A DNA stretch of 64,000 nt from positions 26,380-90,379 of the forward strand of contig NZ_JAIVAP010000017.1 in assembly GCF_020171945.1 (NCBI RefSeq), in the 5' to 3' direction. The translations under genes and the position numbers were made by a program. This DNA is from Bacillus infantis. Its GTDB lineage: Bacteria > Bacillota > Bacilli > Bacillales > Cytobacillaceae. Under the pieces are notes generated by a model. The model was given only the letters and a program-made list of their open reading frames with translations, did no database searches and was not told where the DNA came from. Shown in pieces: positions 17,992 through 26,127 of the stretch (its first letter is position 1; each line of letters begins with the position of its first letter).

Positions 17992-19389
17992 CTATTCTTT
18001 CCAGTTATAATAATCGACGATCCCAAGGGCGATCGCTTCTGCCATTTTATTTCTGTATGCATCAGACGAAAGCTTTGCTGCATCGCTCTTATTGGAGAGG
18101 AAGCCCAGTTCAACTAAAACCGATGGAAGCGGGTTATAGCGGATTACCTGGAAGTTCGCCGTTTTGACACCGCGGTTCTGCGTGTCAATTGCTTTGTAAA
18201 GGCGGTTCTGAATAAAGGTGGCAAGCTGTCTGCTGCTTTCGGCACGGTCGCTTAATGCAGCGGTGCTGTAATAGGTTTCTGTCCCGCTTGGAGAACTGCT
18301 GCCATTTGTATTGCCATGGATGCTGACAAAGCTGTCTGCCTTCGCGTTCACTGCAATGTCGACACGCTGTCCAAGTGTCGGATACGTATCCCCTGTCCTT
18401 GTCATGACGACCTGGATTCCTTTTTGCTGCAGGATATTCCTGACCTTCAGGCTGACGGACAGATTCAGTTCCTTTTCGTAAATCCCATTGGAGATTGCAC
18501 CAGGATCTTTGCCGCCATGCCCTGGGTCAATAGCGATGATCCGCTTGCCGCTCGGCTTAACGACTGGTTCAAGTGAATCTGCCAGGTATCCTGAATGGAC
18601 AAACCCTTTCAGGCTTCCTGAAGAGGCATAAACCCAATCACCTTGAGAATAGTAGATTGTTACTTCCGCATCCTGAGGCAGGCTGCCGACTACGTTATAG
18701 CCAGTGCCTGGACCTGTACGGACATTCAGGTCTGTTGCTGTTACGTATTTGACGCCTGATGGCTTAAGATCAGCCTCTGAAACTCTGAAAGACTGGTCAA
18801 GGCCTCTTGCTGTGAACAATGAAAACTCCACACGGGTGATGGCATTGCCCGGTTTGAAGCTGCCATCCGGATAGCCGTTTGAAAGGCCGGCCGTCACGAT
18901 GTTGTTGATGGCTGTATATTGTGCGCCGCTCGCTGCGACGTCTGAAAAGAAAACATTGCTTGTCTCAGATAGCTCGAAGGCTCTTTTCAGAAGATACGCC
19001 ATTTCGCCTCTTGTCATTTTATCCTTCGGACGGAAGGTTCCTTCCGCGTCCCCGGTGATGATGCCTTTATCTGCTGCTGACTGTATGTAGCCTGATGCAT
19101 AGGAATCTTTGCTGACATCCGAAAAACCTGTCTGCCGTTTGTCGCCGTTCAACCCTAAGGCACGTCCAATCATAGTTGCTGCTTCTTCTCTTGTTACATC
19201 CAAATTCGGACGGAACGTCGAATCAGGATAGCCAGTGACTACGCTGCGCTGCATTAGATAATTTACTTCCGATGAATACTTGGCCGGAATATCACTTAGC
19301 GAAGCTGCCATCCCTTTGCCGCCCATCGAAATAACCAAAATACAAACTGCGACAAGAATCGATAACCCGTAAGTAATTTTTTTAAACAT
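17992..19389 (-). CDS. SLH-anchored N-acetylmuramoyl-L-alanine amidase
   Basis: A 465-aa exported autolysin with signal peptide (1-28), three SLH motifs (about 30-72, 90-133 and 150-193), a bacterial SH3 domain (about 213-270, starting YVTATDLNVRTGPGTGYNVVG) and an Amidase_3 catalytic domain (about 285-462). Zinc ligands and catalytic Glu are visible in IAIDPGHGGKDPGA, YEKELNL, SIHGNTNGS and VLVELGFLSN. It cleaves the bond between MurNAc and L-Ala. The ATG is clear but its ribosome site is weak: GGGGGAA stands about eleven bases away. Upstream lies a gap of about 800 bp with paired repeats. Confidence 0.93.
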   Translation of the reverse strand: MFKKITYGLSILVAVCILVISMGGKGMAASLSDIPAKYSSEVNYLMQRSVVTGYPDSTFRPNLDVTREEAATMIGRALGLNGDKRQTGFSDVSKDSYASGYIQSAADKGIITGDAEGTFRPKDKMTRGEMAYLLKRAFELSETSNVFFSDVAASGAQYTAINNIVTAGLSNGYPDGSFKPGNAITRVEFSLFTARGLDQSFRVSEADLKPSGVKYVTATDLNVRTGPGTGYNVVGSLPQDAEVTIYYSQGDWVYASSGSLKGFVHSGYLADSLEPVVKPSGKRIIAIDPGHGGKDPGAISNGIYEKELNLSVSLKVRNILQQKGIQVVMTRTGDTYPTLGQRVDIAVNAKADSFVSIHGNTNGSSSPSGTETYYSTAALSDRAESSRQLATFIQNRLYKAIDTQNRGVKTANFQVIRYNPLPSVLVELGFLSNKSDAAKLSSDAYRNKMAEAIALGIVDYYNWKE

Positions 19390-19668
19390 TGCTGCTCAGA
19401 TTCCCCCTGCAATTCTAGATTCTGTCATATTGTAACACATTTCCCAGTCTAGTTTGTCGGTTTTTTGAAATTCATTCTTTTGACTTAGGAATCTATTTGT
19501 GGTAAATACCATTCGGAAACCATTGCTGTTGCAGGGTTTTGTTGGGTTTTTAAGCAAAGGCTTGGAATTGTTAATGGATATATTTACTAGTTTAGAATTG
19601 TGTTAGGGTAGAAATTCACCTTTGACCAATCCCATTATCGATAAAGAAAATTAAGCATCTTCACCTAG

Positions 19669-19852
19669 ACTGCCATCAAAGTTTGAGTACCCTGTTGGTT
19701 GGAGCGGAAGGCACGCAGACTCCTGCGGGAGATAGCGGCAATGCTGAGACCCCACAGGAGCTTGCTCCGAGGAGGCTCAGCGTCGCCCCGCGGAAAGCGA
19801 AGTGCCTGGAGCGCAAACCAACAGCACCGTCTAGAAGCAAAACAAGACTGCA
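19669..19852 (+). repeat. palindromic interspersed repeat, copy 1
   Basis: The core, 19692-19824, begins CTGTTGGTTGGAGCGGAAGG and ends with the imperfect inverse GCGCAAACCAACAG. Inside are GACTCCTGCGGGA and a partly complementary CCCACAGGAGCTTGC. Homology to copy 2 extends on both sides, from ACTGCCATCAAAG to CTAGAAGCAAAACAAGACTGC. The short open frames through it on both strands are by-products. The remaining 19390-19668 shows nothing else recognisable. Confidence 0.85.
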
Positions 19853-19969
19853 ACTTGTCTGCAGCTTGGGAGCTTGGACTCCCTCCTCTATTAATATTCA
19901 ATCTAAGGAATATAGTGATTCAAATTATTCTACTTTTAGAACTGCATACCATAGATTGAGCTTAGTTAT

Positions 19970-20153
19970 ACTGCTATCAAAATTTTAAAAACCCTGTTGG
20001 TTGGAGTGGAAGGCACGTAGACTCCTGCGGGATTGCAGCGGCAATGCTGAGTCCCCGCAGGAGCTTGCTCCGAGGAGGCTCAGCGTCGCCCCGCGGAAAG
20101 CGAAGTGCCTGGAACGCAAACCAACAGCCCCATCTAGAAGCAAAAAAAGACTG
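19970..20153 (+). repeat. palindromic interspersed repeat, copy 2
   Basis: Core 19993-20127, the same sequence and orientation as copy 1 about 300 bp upstream with only scattered differences, including the flanks ACTGCTATCAAAA and CTAGAAGCAAAAAAAGACTGC. The pair therefore looks like a local duplication. Reverse-oriented relatives lie at 36090 and 36348. Confidence 0.85.
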
Positions 20154-20186
20154 CAGACAAACTCAATTTCTGAATTTGTCTACAGC
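20142..20186 (-). terminator. terminator of the large S8 protease gene
   Basis: On the minus strand CTGTAGACAAA pairs with TTTGTCTGCAG across a loop of about 13 bases and is followed by TCTTTTTTT. It overlaps the edge of repeat copy 2. Confidence 0.75.
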
Positions 20187-20202
20187 CTTAATTTTGTTTT
20201 AT

Positions 20203-23200
20203 TTATTGAATCTTCAACTCATAAGGCTCTGCTGATGCCTGGTTCAATGCTTCTTTTACTTTAACCCAGTATTCGCCTTTCGCCAGGGTGATCCGCAGTG
20301 TTTCTGCATCTCCAGCCTGGTAGAGGTCGGAAGCAGCAATTTTTTTGCCATTTTGGTAGAGCTCGATGACGCCGTCAATTTCCTGGGAAGCGGTCAGTGA
20401 GATGCTGACTGTGTGTTTGCTGCCGACGCTGAATGAGTACCAGTCTTCGTCCCCGTAGCCAATCCCCGGATTGAACCAGCCTTTTTTGCTGTAGGCTCCT
20501 GAGGCATTTTTCACGATTTTCACCGGTTTGACTTTACTGATGTCCTTATTGCTATTATGGGCATCTTCATCTTTTGCAACAGCCGGCTTTACATTCAGCT
20601 TGTAAGGCATCAGGGTAAAGGTGCCGCTGCCTTCCATATATGAAGACACAGCAATAAAATAATTGATGCCTTTATGCGCCTTGAATGAGCCGTAAGTGCT
20701 GCCTGTTTCCAGTCCTCTTTCTATATAAACGGCTTTGTTCAGCTCTTCTTCATCTGCTTTATGGTTCTTGTTAGCATCAGGAATGACCGCTATATAGCTG
20801 TAGAAAGGCTGGAGCACTTCCTGCGGGTAGGCTTTCTTCAGCTCGTCTGTCAGTTTGGTGCGGCTGACGCCGATACTGTAGAGCTCCGTTTTGTCTGCTT
20901 CCATATAATAAATGTCTGTGTCATACGATTTTGAGAAGGTGGAGGTGAGGGTTCCGCCCTTGATTGTCTTGGCATCCTCGAATTTATCATTCGGCTCAGA
21001 AGCGTCCTGGCTGAAGTCCTTCACCTTCTGGATCTTGAATTCATATGGATCAAAGCTGATTTTATCAAAGTTCATGAAGTCATTCTGCACCTGGAAGTAA
21101 TAGGTTTTTCCTTTTTCCAGCGAGAGATAGACTTTATCCTTAAGGATTGGGGCAGCCCAGCCGTAATCGAAGTTGCTTCCGATCGGCATAAGGTACTCCA
21201 TTTTTTCACCTTCTGGATCTGCTTCGAGTTCCTCGATCTGATAGCCTTCAAATGACGGCACAAATCTGCTTCTGCTGAAATCTGCTGCATAAAGCCCGGA
21301 GCTTTCGGCAGTGAACTGATACCAGTCCTGATCCTCCATCTGCTGCAGATAGCCTGATGTATAGCCGGCTGTGCTGACAGGAAGGGCAATCTCCTTGATC
21401 ATGGCAGCCATATTCTGTTCTTCTTCCATCCCCGTTTCTTTAGTGTTCTGCTCCTCTTCTATCGGCTCCTGGCCTCCCATCATGAACTGGTCCTCATCTT
21501 CAGGGAAGACCTTTCCTTCTATCTTAAGTTCATAAGCATCCAAGGAGGATTTCGGGACGGCATTTGTTTCCATTTCTCCTTCGTAGAAGAAATAGTCATA
21601 CGGCCCGTAGCCCGGTTCTGGCTGATTTGTCACTTTTATAAGATAGTCTGCGTCCTTCTCAGCCTGGAAGACGAGCTCCTCTCCCTGGCCGATTCCCTTG
21701 CTGTTGCTGTATGCTACCTGTTCAAGAGGGATTTCTTCCCCTTCCGGAAGGGTGGTCCCCGGCTCCATTTCTGCTTTCCGGTAAACGCCTATCCCTGTAT
21801 TCACGCCCGGAAGTCCTTTGAGCTGGACCCGGACAGCCTGGGACTCGGCACTCTTGAAGGAATAGACGTCTTCATCCTTTTCTTCGCCTTCAGAGAACAG
21901 TGTCTCTTCCTTGCCGTTCCAAGGAAGACTATTCACGGTGATCGGATTTTCCGCTGATGATTTGTCTTCAGGTGCCTCTTCTTTGATCTCTATTTTCAGC
22001 TCATAGCGTGATTGCTTTTCTTTGCTGTCATCATACTGCCCATTGGCATCGCTCACACCGACCGCCAGCTGGCCATCCTTCAGGATCGTCAGCAGATGGC
22101 CTTCTGTTCCGCCTGCCTTTGCTTCATTGATTTCGAACTTTCCGAAGCCGCCTTTCAGCCACTGGCCATTCAGCTTATAGTCGAACTGGCTGCTGCCCTT
22201 GAGCGTCAGCTGGACTTTCTGCCCTTCTTTCACGCCGAGCTTGATCCAGTCCTCCTGCTGCGGCGTGGTGACAGCGCCCTGGATCACCTTTTCAGTTCCG
22301 GCTGCCACGACTGCTGCTTTTTCAATGCTCTTCTGCCTTTGGGCAGCAGGGCTCTTGACCGCTTCCGGAATCTTCTTCATGTCGAAGCTGAGCGCCTTTA
22401 CAGGATTGACAAGGCCGTAGCCGTATTCAGCATCAAATCCAGCTCTGCCCAGATCATCCGCAGAATGCTTTAGTATATATTCCACCTCCCTGTTTGATAG
22501 GGAAGGGTACTTGGACAATAACAGGGCCGCTGTGCCTGACACGACCGGTGCAGCCATGGATGTACCGCTCAACGGGCCGAAGGTGGATTTCTTTTCCAGG
22601 TCATAATAGGTGCTGTAGATGTTTTCGCCCGGTGCGACGATGTCCATCGACGGACCGTAGGTGGAAGAGACGGCCTTCTGCTTCTTCTCATCTACATTCC
22701 CAACAGATATGACGCCTTCAAAGGCGGCAGGATAGTTGACGCTCTCATCACCGGTATTGCCGGCAGCTGCTATGACGGTGATCCCCTCTGATACGGCTTT
22801 GGCCACAGCATCCTTCAGTACCTGTGAAGGATACATTCCCCCGAAGCTCATATTGATGACCTTGGCTTTTTTCTCAATGGCATACAGGATGCCCTGTGCG
22901 GCTGCATAATCTGTTGCGCCCCAGCCTCTGTCAAACACATCAATCGGGAGGATTTCTGCCTGCGGACTGATGCCGTAGCCTCCCATGCTATTATCCTTGA
23001 TGCCGGCAATGATCCCGGCAACATGGGTTCCGTGGAAGCCGGCCTTCGCGGCGCTCATCGGGTTGGCGGCATTATAGCTTGGCAGCAGATTCTTTTTCAG
23101 CTCAGGATGGTTCATGTCCACCCCTTCATCAATGACAGCCACTCTTACCTTTTTGCTGCCGGCAAGATTCTGGGCCTTGGCGATGCTGAGCATGTCCAGA

Positions 23201-23610
23201 TAATACTGCTTTGAAGCCTTCGGATCGCTGCTTCCCAGGGATTTATAGGTAATGCTAGGCTGGATGCTTTTTACGTGTTTCAGGGAGCTGAGGCCTTTAA
23301 GGGCCTTCTCCATATTATTTTTATTTTTCACTTTAATGACAGCTGTATTAAGGGCAGGCATCTGCCTGAGGAGGACGGCTCCGCTTTTCTGGAGCTCTGA
23401 CTGGCTGAGGGGCTTGGAGTATTTGACAACGAGTGTATCGCTGCTGACCGGCTGTTCACTCCCCTTTTCCTTCAGGGCGGCCGGGTGGAAGAACTGGGCT
23501 GAATCGTTGACAGAAGCGATCTTCAGCCCATCGGCGTGGACAGGAAGATTCATGCCTAGCATGGCAGAGACAAATAGACCGGAAACTATTTTACGTGTGG
23601 TTTTTTTCAT
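20203..23610 (-). CDS. large secreted subtilisin-like serine protease (S8) with C-terminal pre-peptidase-like domains
   Basis: A 1135-aa exported protease: signal peptide (1-27), propeptide-like region (to about 130), S8 catalytic domain with VAVIDEGVDMNHPEL (Asp), GFHGTHVAGI (His), AAAGNTG (oxyanion Asn) and GTSMAAPVVSG (Ser). About 700 residues of acidic beta-rich modules follow, with D-x-D-x-Y/W-Y-x-F patterns (for example DEDVYSFKS, DQDWYQFTA, DTDIYYMEA, DEDWYSFSV) typical of PPC-type beta-sandwiches. The ATG at 23610 follows TGAGGTATTTT. It has no SLH motif, so it is either released or held by another means. It may act on surface or extracellular proteins; the substrate is unknown. Confidence 0.88.
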   Translation of the reverse strand: MKKTTRKIVSGLFVSAMLGMNLPVHADGLKIASVNDSAQFFHPAALKEKGSEQPVSSDTLVVKYSKPLSQSELQKSGAVLLRQMPALNTAVIKVKNKNNMEKALKGLSSLKHVKSIQPSITYKSLGSSDPKASKQYYLDMLSIAKAQNLAGSKKVRVAVIDEGVDMNHPELKKNLLPSYNAANPMSAAKAGFHGTHVAGIIAGIKDNSMGGYGISPQAEILPIDVFDRGWGATDYAAAQGILYAIEKKAKVINMSFGGMYPSQVLKDAVAKAVSEGITVIAAAGNTGDESVNYPAAFEGVISVGNVDEKKQKAVSSTYGPSMDIVAPGENIYSTYYDLEKKSTFGPLSGTSMAAPVVSGTAALLLSKYPSLSNREVEYILKHSADDLGRAGFDAEYGYGLVNPVKALSFDMKKIPEAVKSPAAQRQKSIEKAAVVAAGTEKVIQGAVTTPQQEDWIKLGVKEGQKVQLTLKGSSQFDYKLNGQWLKGGFGKFEINEAKAGGTEGHLLTILKDGQLAVGVSDANGQYDDSKEKQSRYELKIEIKEEAPEDKSSAENPITVNSLPWNGKEETLFSEGEEKDEDVYSFKSAESQAVRVQLKGLPGVNTGIGVYRKAEMEPGTTLPEGEEIPLEQVAYSNSKGIGQGEELVFQAEKDADYLIKVTNQPEPGYGPYDYFFYEGEMETNAVPKSSLDAYELKIEGKVFPEDEDQFMMGGQEPIEEEQNTKETGMEEEQNMAAMIKEIALPVSTAGYTSGYLQQMEDQDWYQFTAESSGLYAADFSRSRFVPSFEGYQIEELEADPEGEKMEYLMPIGSNFDYGWAAPILKDKVYLSLEKGKTYYFQVQNDFMNFDKISFDPYEFKIQKVKDFSQDASEPNDKFEDAKTIKGGTLTSTFSKSYDTDIYYMEADKTELYSIGVSRTKLTDELKKAYPQEVLQPFYSYIAVIPDANKNHKADEEELNKAVYIERGLETGSTYGSFKAHKGINYFIAVSSYMEGSGTFTLMPYKLNVKPAVAKDEDAHNSNKDISKVKPVKIVKNASGAYSKKGWFNPGIGYGDEDWYSFSVGSKHTVSISLTASQEIDGVIELYQNGKKIAASDLYQAGDAETLRITLAKGEYWVKVKEALNQASAEPYELKIQ

Positions 23611-23839
23611 AAAATACCTCAACTTCCATATTATTCTATTACTTTAATATTACATTAACAGCTTATCCCCCTCCTAGGCAAACGGTTTCGAAGAACAATT
23701 TTTCTCAGGATCTGACAAAATTTAAAGAGTTCTTGTGTAAAATGGATTTTACGGCTGAATGAAAAAATAGTAGAATAAAGGAGTTAATCTTCTTCAAATT
23801 GTGTCGAAAATAACCTTATCAACTAAAAGAGGAGTATAC

Positions 23840-23848
23840 ATGAAATGA
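23840..23848 (+). promoter_or_regulatory. two-codon mini-ORF (ATG AAA TGA) overlapping the LCP start
   Basis: GAGGAG (23829-23834) is spaced five bases from this ATG and ten from the LCP gene's ATG at 23845. The mini-ORF reads Met-Lys-stop, and its TGA lies one base out of frame over the LCP start codon (ATGA overlap). Termination-reinitiation at the main start is possible; otherwise it is chance. Confidence 0.4.
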
Positions 23849-24885
23849 CCAATAATAGACGGGGGCTTTCCCTTGAGAGAAAGAAGAAGCGGAAAAGGCG
23901 GATCCTTGTGTTCATCTTCCTTCCATTGCTTCTTCTCGGAGCTGCTACTGCCGCTTTCGGCACCCATATCTACGGCCAGTTCAAGAATTCCATGGCCAAG
24001 TCATATGAAGAAATAGAAGGCCGGGAGAAGTCGCCGGTCAGGGCACAGGAAGTGACCATAGATAAAGATAATATCTCGATGCTGATCATCGGCGTCGATG
24101 ACAGCGAAAAGCGCGGCTTTGGCGAAACTTCCCGCTCTGATGCCCTGATGCTTTTGACCATCAACCAAAAAGACAAAACAGCTAAGCTTCTGAGCATACC
24201 GCGTGATTCTTATGTGTATATCCCGGAGGTCGGGTATGAAACAAGAATCAACCACGCCCACGCCTACGGCGGTCCAAAGGCGACAATCGAGACAGTGGAA
24301 AACCTGTTTGATATTCCGGTGGATTATTATGCCCGCGTCAACTTCCAGGCCTTTATGGAGGTCATTGACGCTCTTGACGGCATTGAAGTGGATGTGCCGT
24401 TCGAAATCACTGAACAGGATTCAGAGGATAATGCCGGCGCCATTACGCTTGAGCCCGGTGTTCAGATGCTTGACGGCGAAGAAGCTCTTGCTTTTGCAAG
24501 GACACGCCATGTCGATAATGACATCGAGCGCGGAAAACGCCAGCAGGAAGTCATTAAGGCAGTCATAAAGAGAGCGACTTCCGTATCATCTCTGACGAAA
24601 TATGACGATGTGTTTGATGCCGTCGGGTCGAATATGAAAACGAATCTGACCTTTGGCGAAATGAAATATCTGGCGCAATTTGCCGTTAAAAATCGCCTTT
24701 CCATCGAATCACTTACACTGGCTGGTGAGGATTCTACCATGAATGGTGCTTATTATTACCAGCTTGACCAGGCAGCATTGGAAGAGCTTAAGACTGAATT
24801 GCAGACTCACCTTCAGCTCAACGGCGCTTCAGCTGATACAGAGGCTGATGCAGGGATGGAAGAGGAAGCAGGAACAGAAGAATAA
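23845..24885 (+). CDS. LytR-CpsA-Psr (LCP) family polysaccharide ligase
   Basis: A 346-aa membrane-anchored enzyme with a basic cytoplasmic N-terminus (RKKKRKRR), one transmembrane helix (about residues 20-40) and an extracellular LCP domain (about 78-290). Conserved LCP signatures are present: LIIGVDDSEKRGFGETSRSDALMLL, LSIPRDSYVYIP, INHAHAYGG and ALAFARTRHVDNDIERGKRQQ. LCP proteins transfer lipid-linked wall polymers such as teichoic acids or the SLH-binding secondary polysaccharide onto peptidoglycan. A Glu/Ala-rich acidic tail ends the protein. Its place next to csaB, the flippase fusion and tagA suggests it attaches the S-layer-anchoring polysaccharide. That link is inference; the family call is firm. 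Confidence 0.92.
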   Translation: MTNNRRGLSLERKKKRKRRILVFIFLPLLLLGAATAAFGTHIYGQFKNSMAKSYEEIEGREKSPVRAQEVTIDKDNISMLIIGVDDSEKRGFGETSRSDALMLLTINQKDKTAKLLSIPRDSYVYIPEVGYETRINHAHAYGGPKATIETVENLFDIPVDYYARVNFQAFMEVIDALDGIEVDVPFEITEQDSEDNAGAITLEPGVQMLDGEEALAFARTRHVDNDIERGKRQQEVIKAVIKRATSVSSLTKYDDVFDAVGSNMKTNLTFGEMKYLAQFAVKNRLSIESLTLAGEDSTMNGAYYYQLDQAALEELKTELQTHLQLNGASADTEADAGMEEEAGTEE

Positions 24886-24895
24886 ACTAATAGAT

Positions 24896-24934
24896 ACGAG
24901 AAGTTCGGGATGCTTGCATTCCGGGCTTCTTTTT
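24896..24934 (+). terminator. terminator of the LCP gene
   Basis: GAAGTTCGGGATG / CATTCCGGGCTTC stem with a four-base loop, followed by eight Ts, 12 bp after the stop codon. Confidence 0.88.
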
Positions 24935-24994
24935 TTTGGATTGCAGGGCGGCTTGTGTTTTGGTTTGAGATTATGGTATCAATTTTGCCAAAAT

Positions 24995-25046
24995 AAAAAA
25001 CTGCAGACAAGCCCGATTCTTCATAGGGTCTGACTGCAGTTTTTTA
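24995..25046. terminator. terminator after csaB
   Basis: AAAAAACTGCAG pairs with CTGCAGTTTTTT with inner AGAC/GTCT pairing; T-runs occur on both strands, so it can serve csaB and back up the LCP terminator. Confidence 0.85.
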
Positions 25047-25053
25047 TATCATT

Positions 25054-26127
25054 CTAGCGTTCAAATAGCTGGATGGCCTGCCTGGCCGTTTCCATCGCTT
25101 CCTTTTGAAGCGGTTCGATCCGTTTTTTGAGTCTGCTTACTTCTTCTGCTTCATTGATCAGTACATGCTGGATGGACTGGTATAATGATTCAGCGGTCCA
25201 ATTATCCTCATTAACATGGCCGGCAACCTGCTGGCAGCTGATCTCAGCAAAAGCATCGATCTTTGGATCATATGACAATGCCACGAACGGAGTTGATGTA
25301 ATCGCCGAGAAGATGAGTGCATGCAGCCTCATACCGACAAGCAGATTGGATTTCCCGATAACAGCAATCTTTTCTTCGATCGAGTCATTGTATGGGGAAA
25401 TATAAGCTTTCGCTGTCATCATCCCGGCCGTTTCAGCTGATGCTTTATGATCATGCTCCCCGTGCATCGGCAGGAACACGATATTCACACCCTCTTTAGC
25501 TAGCAGATCAAGTGCACCGGCAATCTTCTTCTTGAAGTCTGCCGATGACGGCCAGTCCCTGACAGAGACGGCTGCCACCGGCCCTTCAAAGCTTTGCTCA
25601 TCAAACCAGCTGTTTTTCAGCCCGTCCATTTGCAGGCCGATGACAGGGTCGGGTACAAGCCCGATAATGTTCTTGAGGCCGATGTCCTGGAGAAGCTGCC
25701 TTGATGCTTCATCCCTGACCGTGATTTCTGTCTTTTTCAGGATCATCTTGACGATCTTCTTGTTCAGACCTTTATGGATCGGCCCCATTCCCTGCGCATA
25801 GATGAAGACAGGCTTGCGCAGGAGCTGGGCGATTTTCATGATGCCTGTGTAATAAGGAATCGACTTGCCGCCCGTTTCATCCTGAAGCAGGCTCCCTCCG
25901 CCGGAAATCAGTCCGTCTGATTCCTTCAGTGCGGCGCGGACCTCAGGAAGCTTCCAGCGGTTCACAGCATCCACCCCGTACGTTTCCTTCGTATAATCGG
26001 GATTATTGGATAAAACGGTTATCTGGATATCAGGCTTGTGTGTCCTTAATGCCTGTATGATTGAAAACAGGATCGCTTCATCACCGACATTATCAAAGCC
26101 ATAGTATCCGGAAAGAACTACTTTCAT
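25054..26127 (-). CDS. csaB: polysaccharide pyruvyl transferase CsaB
   Basis: A 357-aa cytoplasmic enzyme that adds a ketal pyruvate to the ManNAc of the secondary cell wall polysaccharide, creating the ligand of SLH domains. Family signatures include the N-terminal VVLSGYYGFDNVGDEAIL, SGGGSLLQDETG near 85-95, VFIYAQGMGPI, and the C-terminal MRLHALIFSAITSTPFVALSYDPK. The ATG at 26127 is preferred: GAGGTGG is five bases upstream and the GTG at 26136 is part of that site. The start overlaps the stop of the flippase fusion by ATGA, so the two are translationally coupled. Presence of csaB agrees with nine SLH proteins in this window. Confidence 0.95.
   Translation of the reverse strand: MKVVLSGYYGFDNVGDEAILFSIIQALRTHKPDIQITVLSNNPDYTKETYGVDAVNRWKLPEVRAALKESDGLISGGGSLLQDETGGKSIPYYTGIMKIAQLLRKPVFIYAQGMGPIHKGLNKKIVKMILKKTEITVRDEASRQLLQDIGLKNIIGLVPDPVIGLQMDGLKNSWFDEQSFEGPVAAVSVRDWPSSADFKKKIAGALDLLAKEGVNIVFLPMHGEHDHKASAETAGMMTAKAYISPYNDSIEEKIAVIGKSNLLVGMRLHALIFSAITSTPFVALSYDPKIDAFAEISCQQVAGHVNEDNWTAESLYQSIQHVLINEAEEVSRLKKRIEPLQKEAMETARQAIQLFER

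Noticed and set aside
19665..20264. Several open frames of 60-100 codons on both strands between 19665 and 20264
   Set aside because: They run through the palindromic repeats, lack ribosome sites and appear in both orientations as expected from repeat structure.
22012..22473. 153-codon frame on the + strand
   Set aside because: It is antisense to the large S8 protease gene and shows no recognisable domain.
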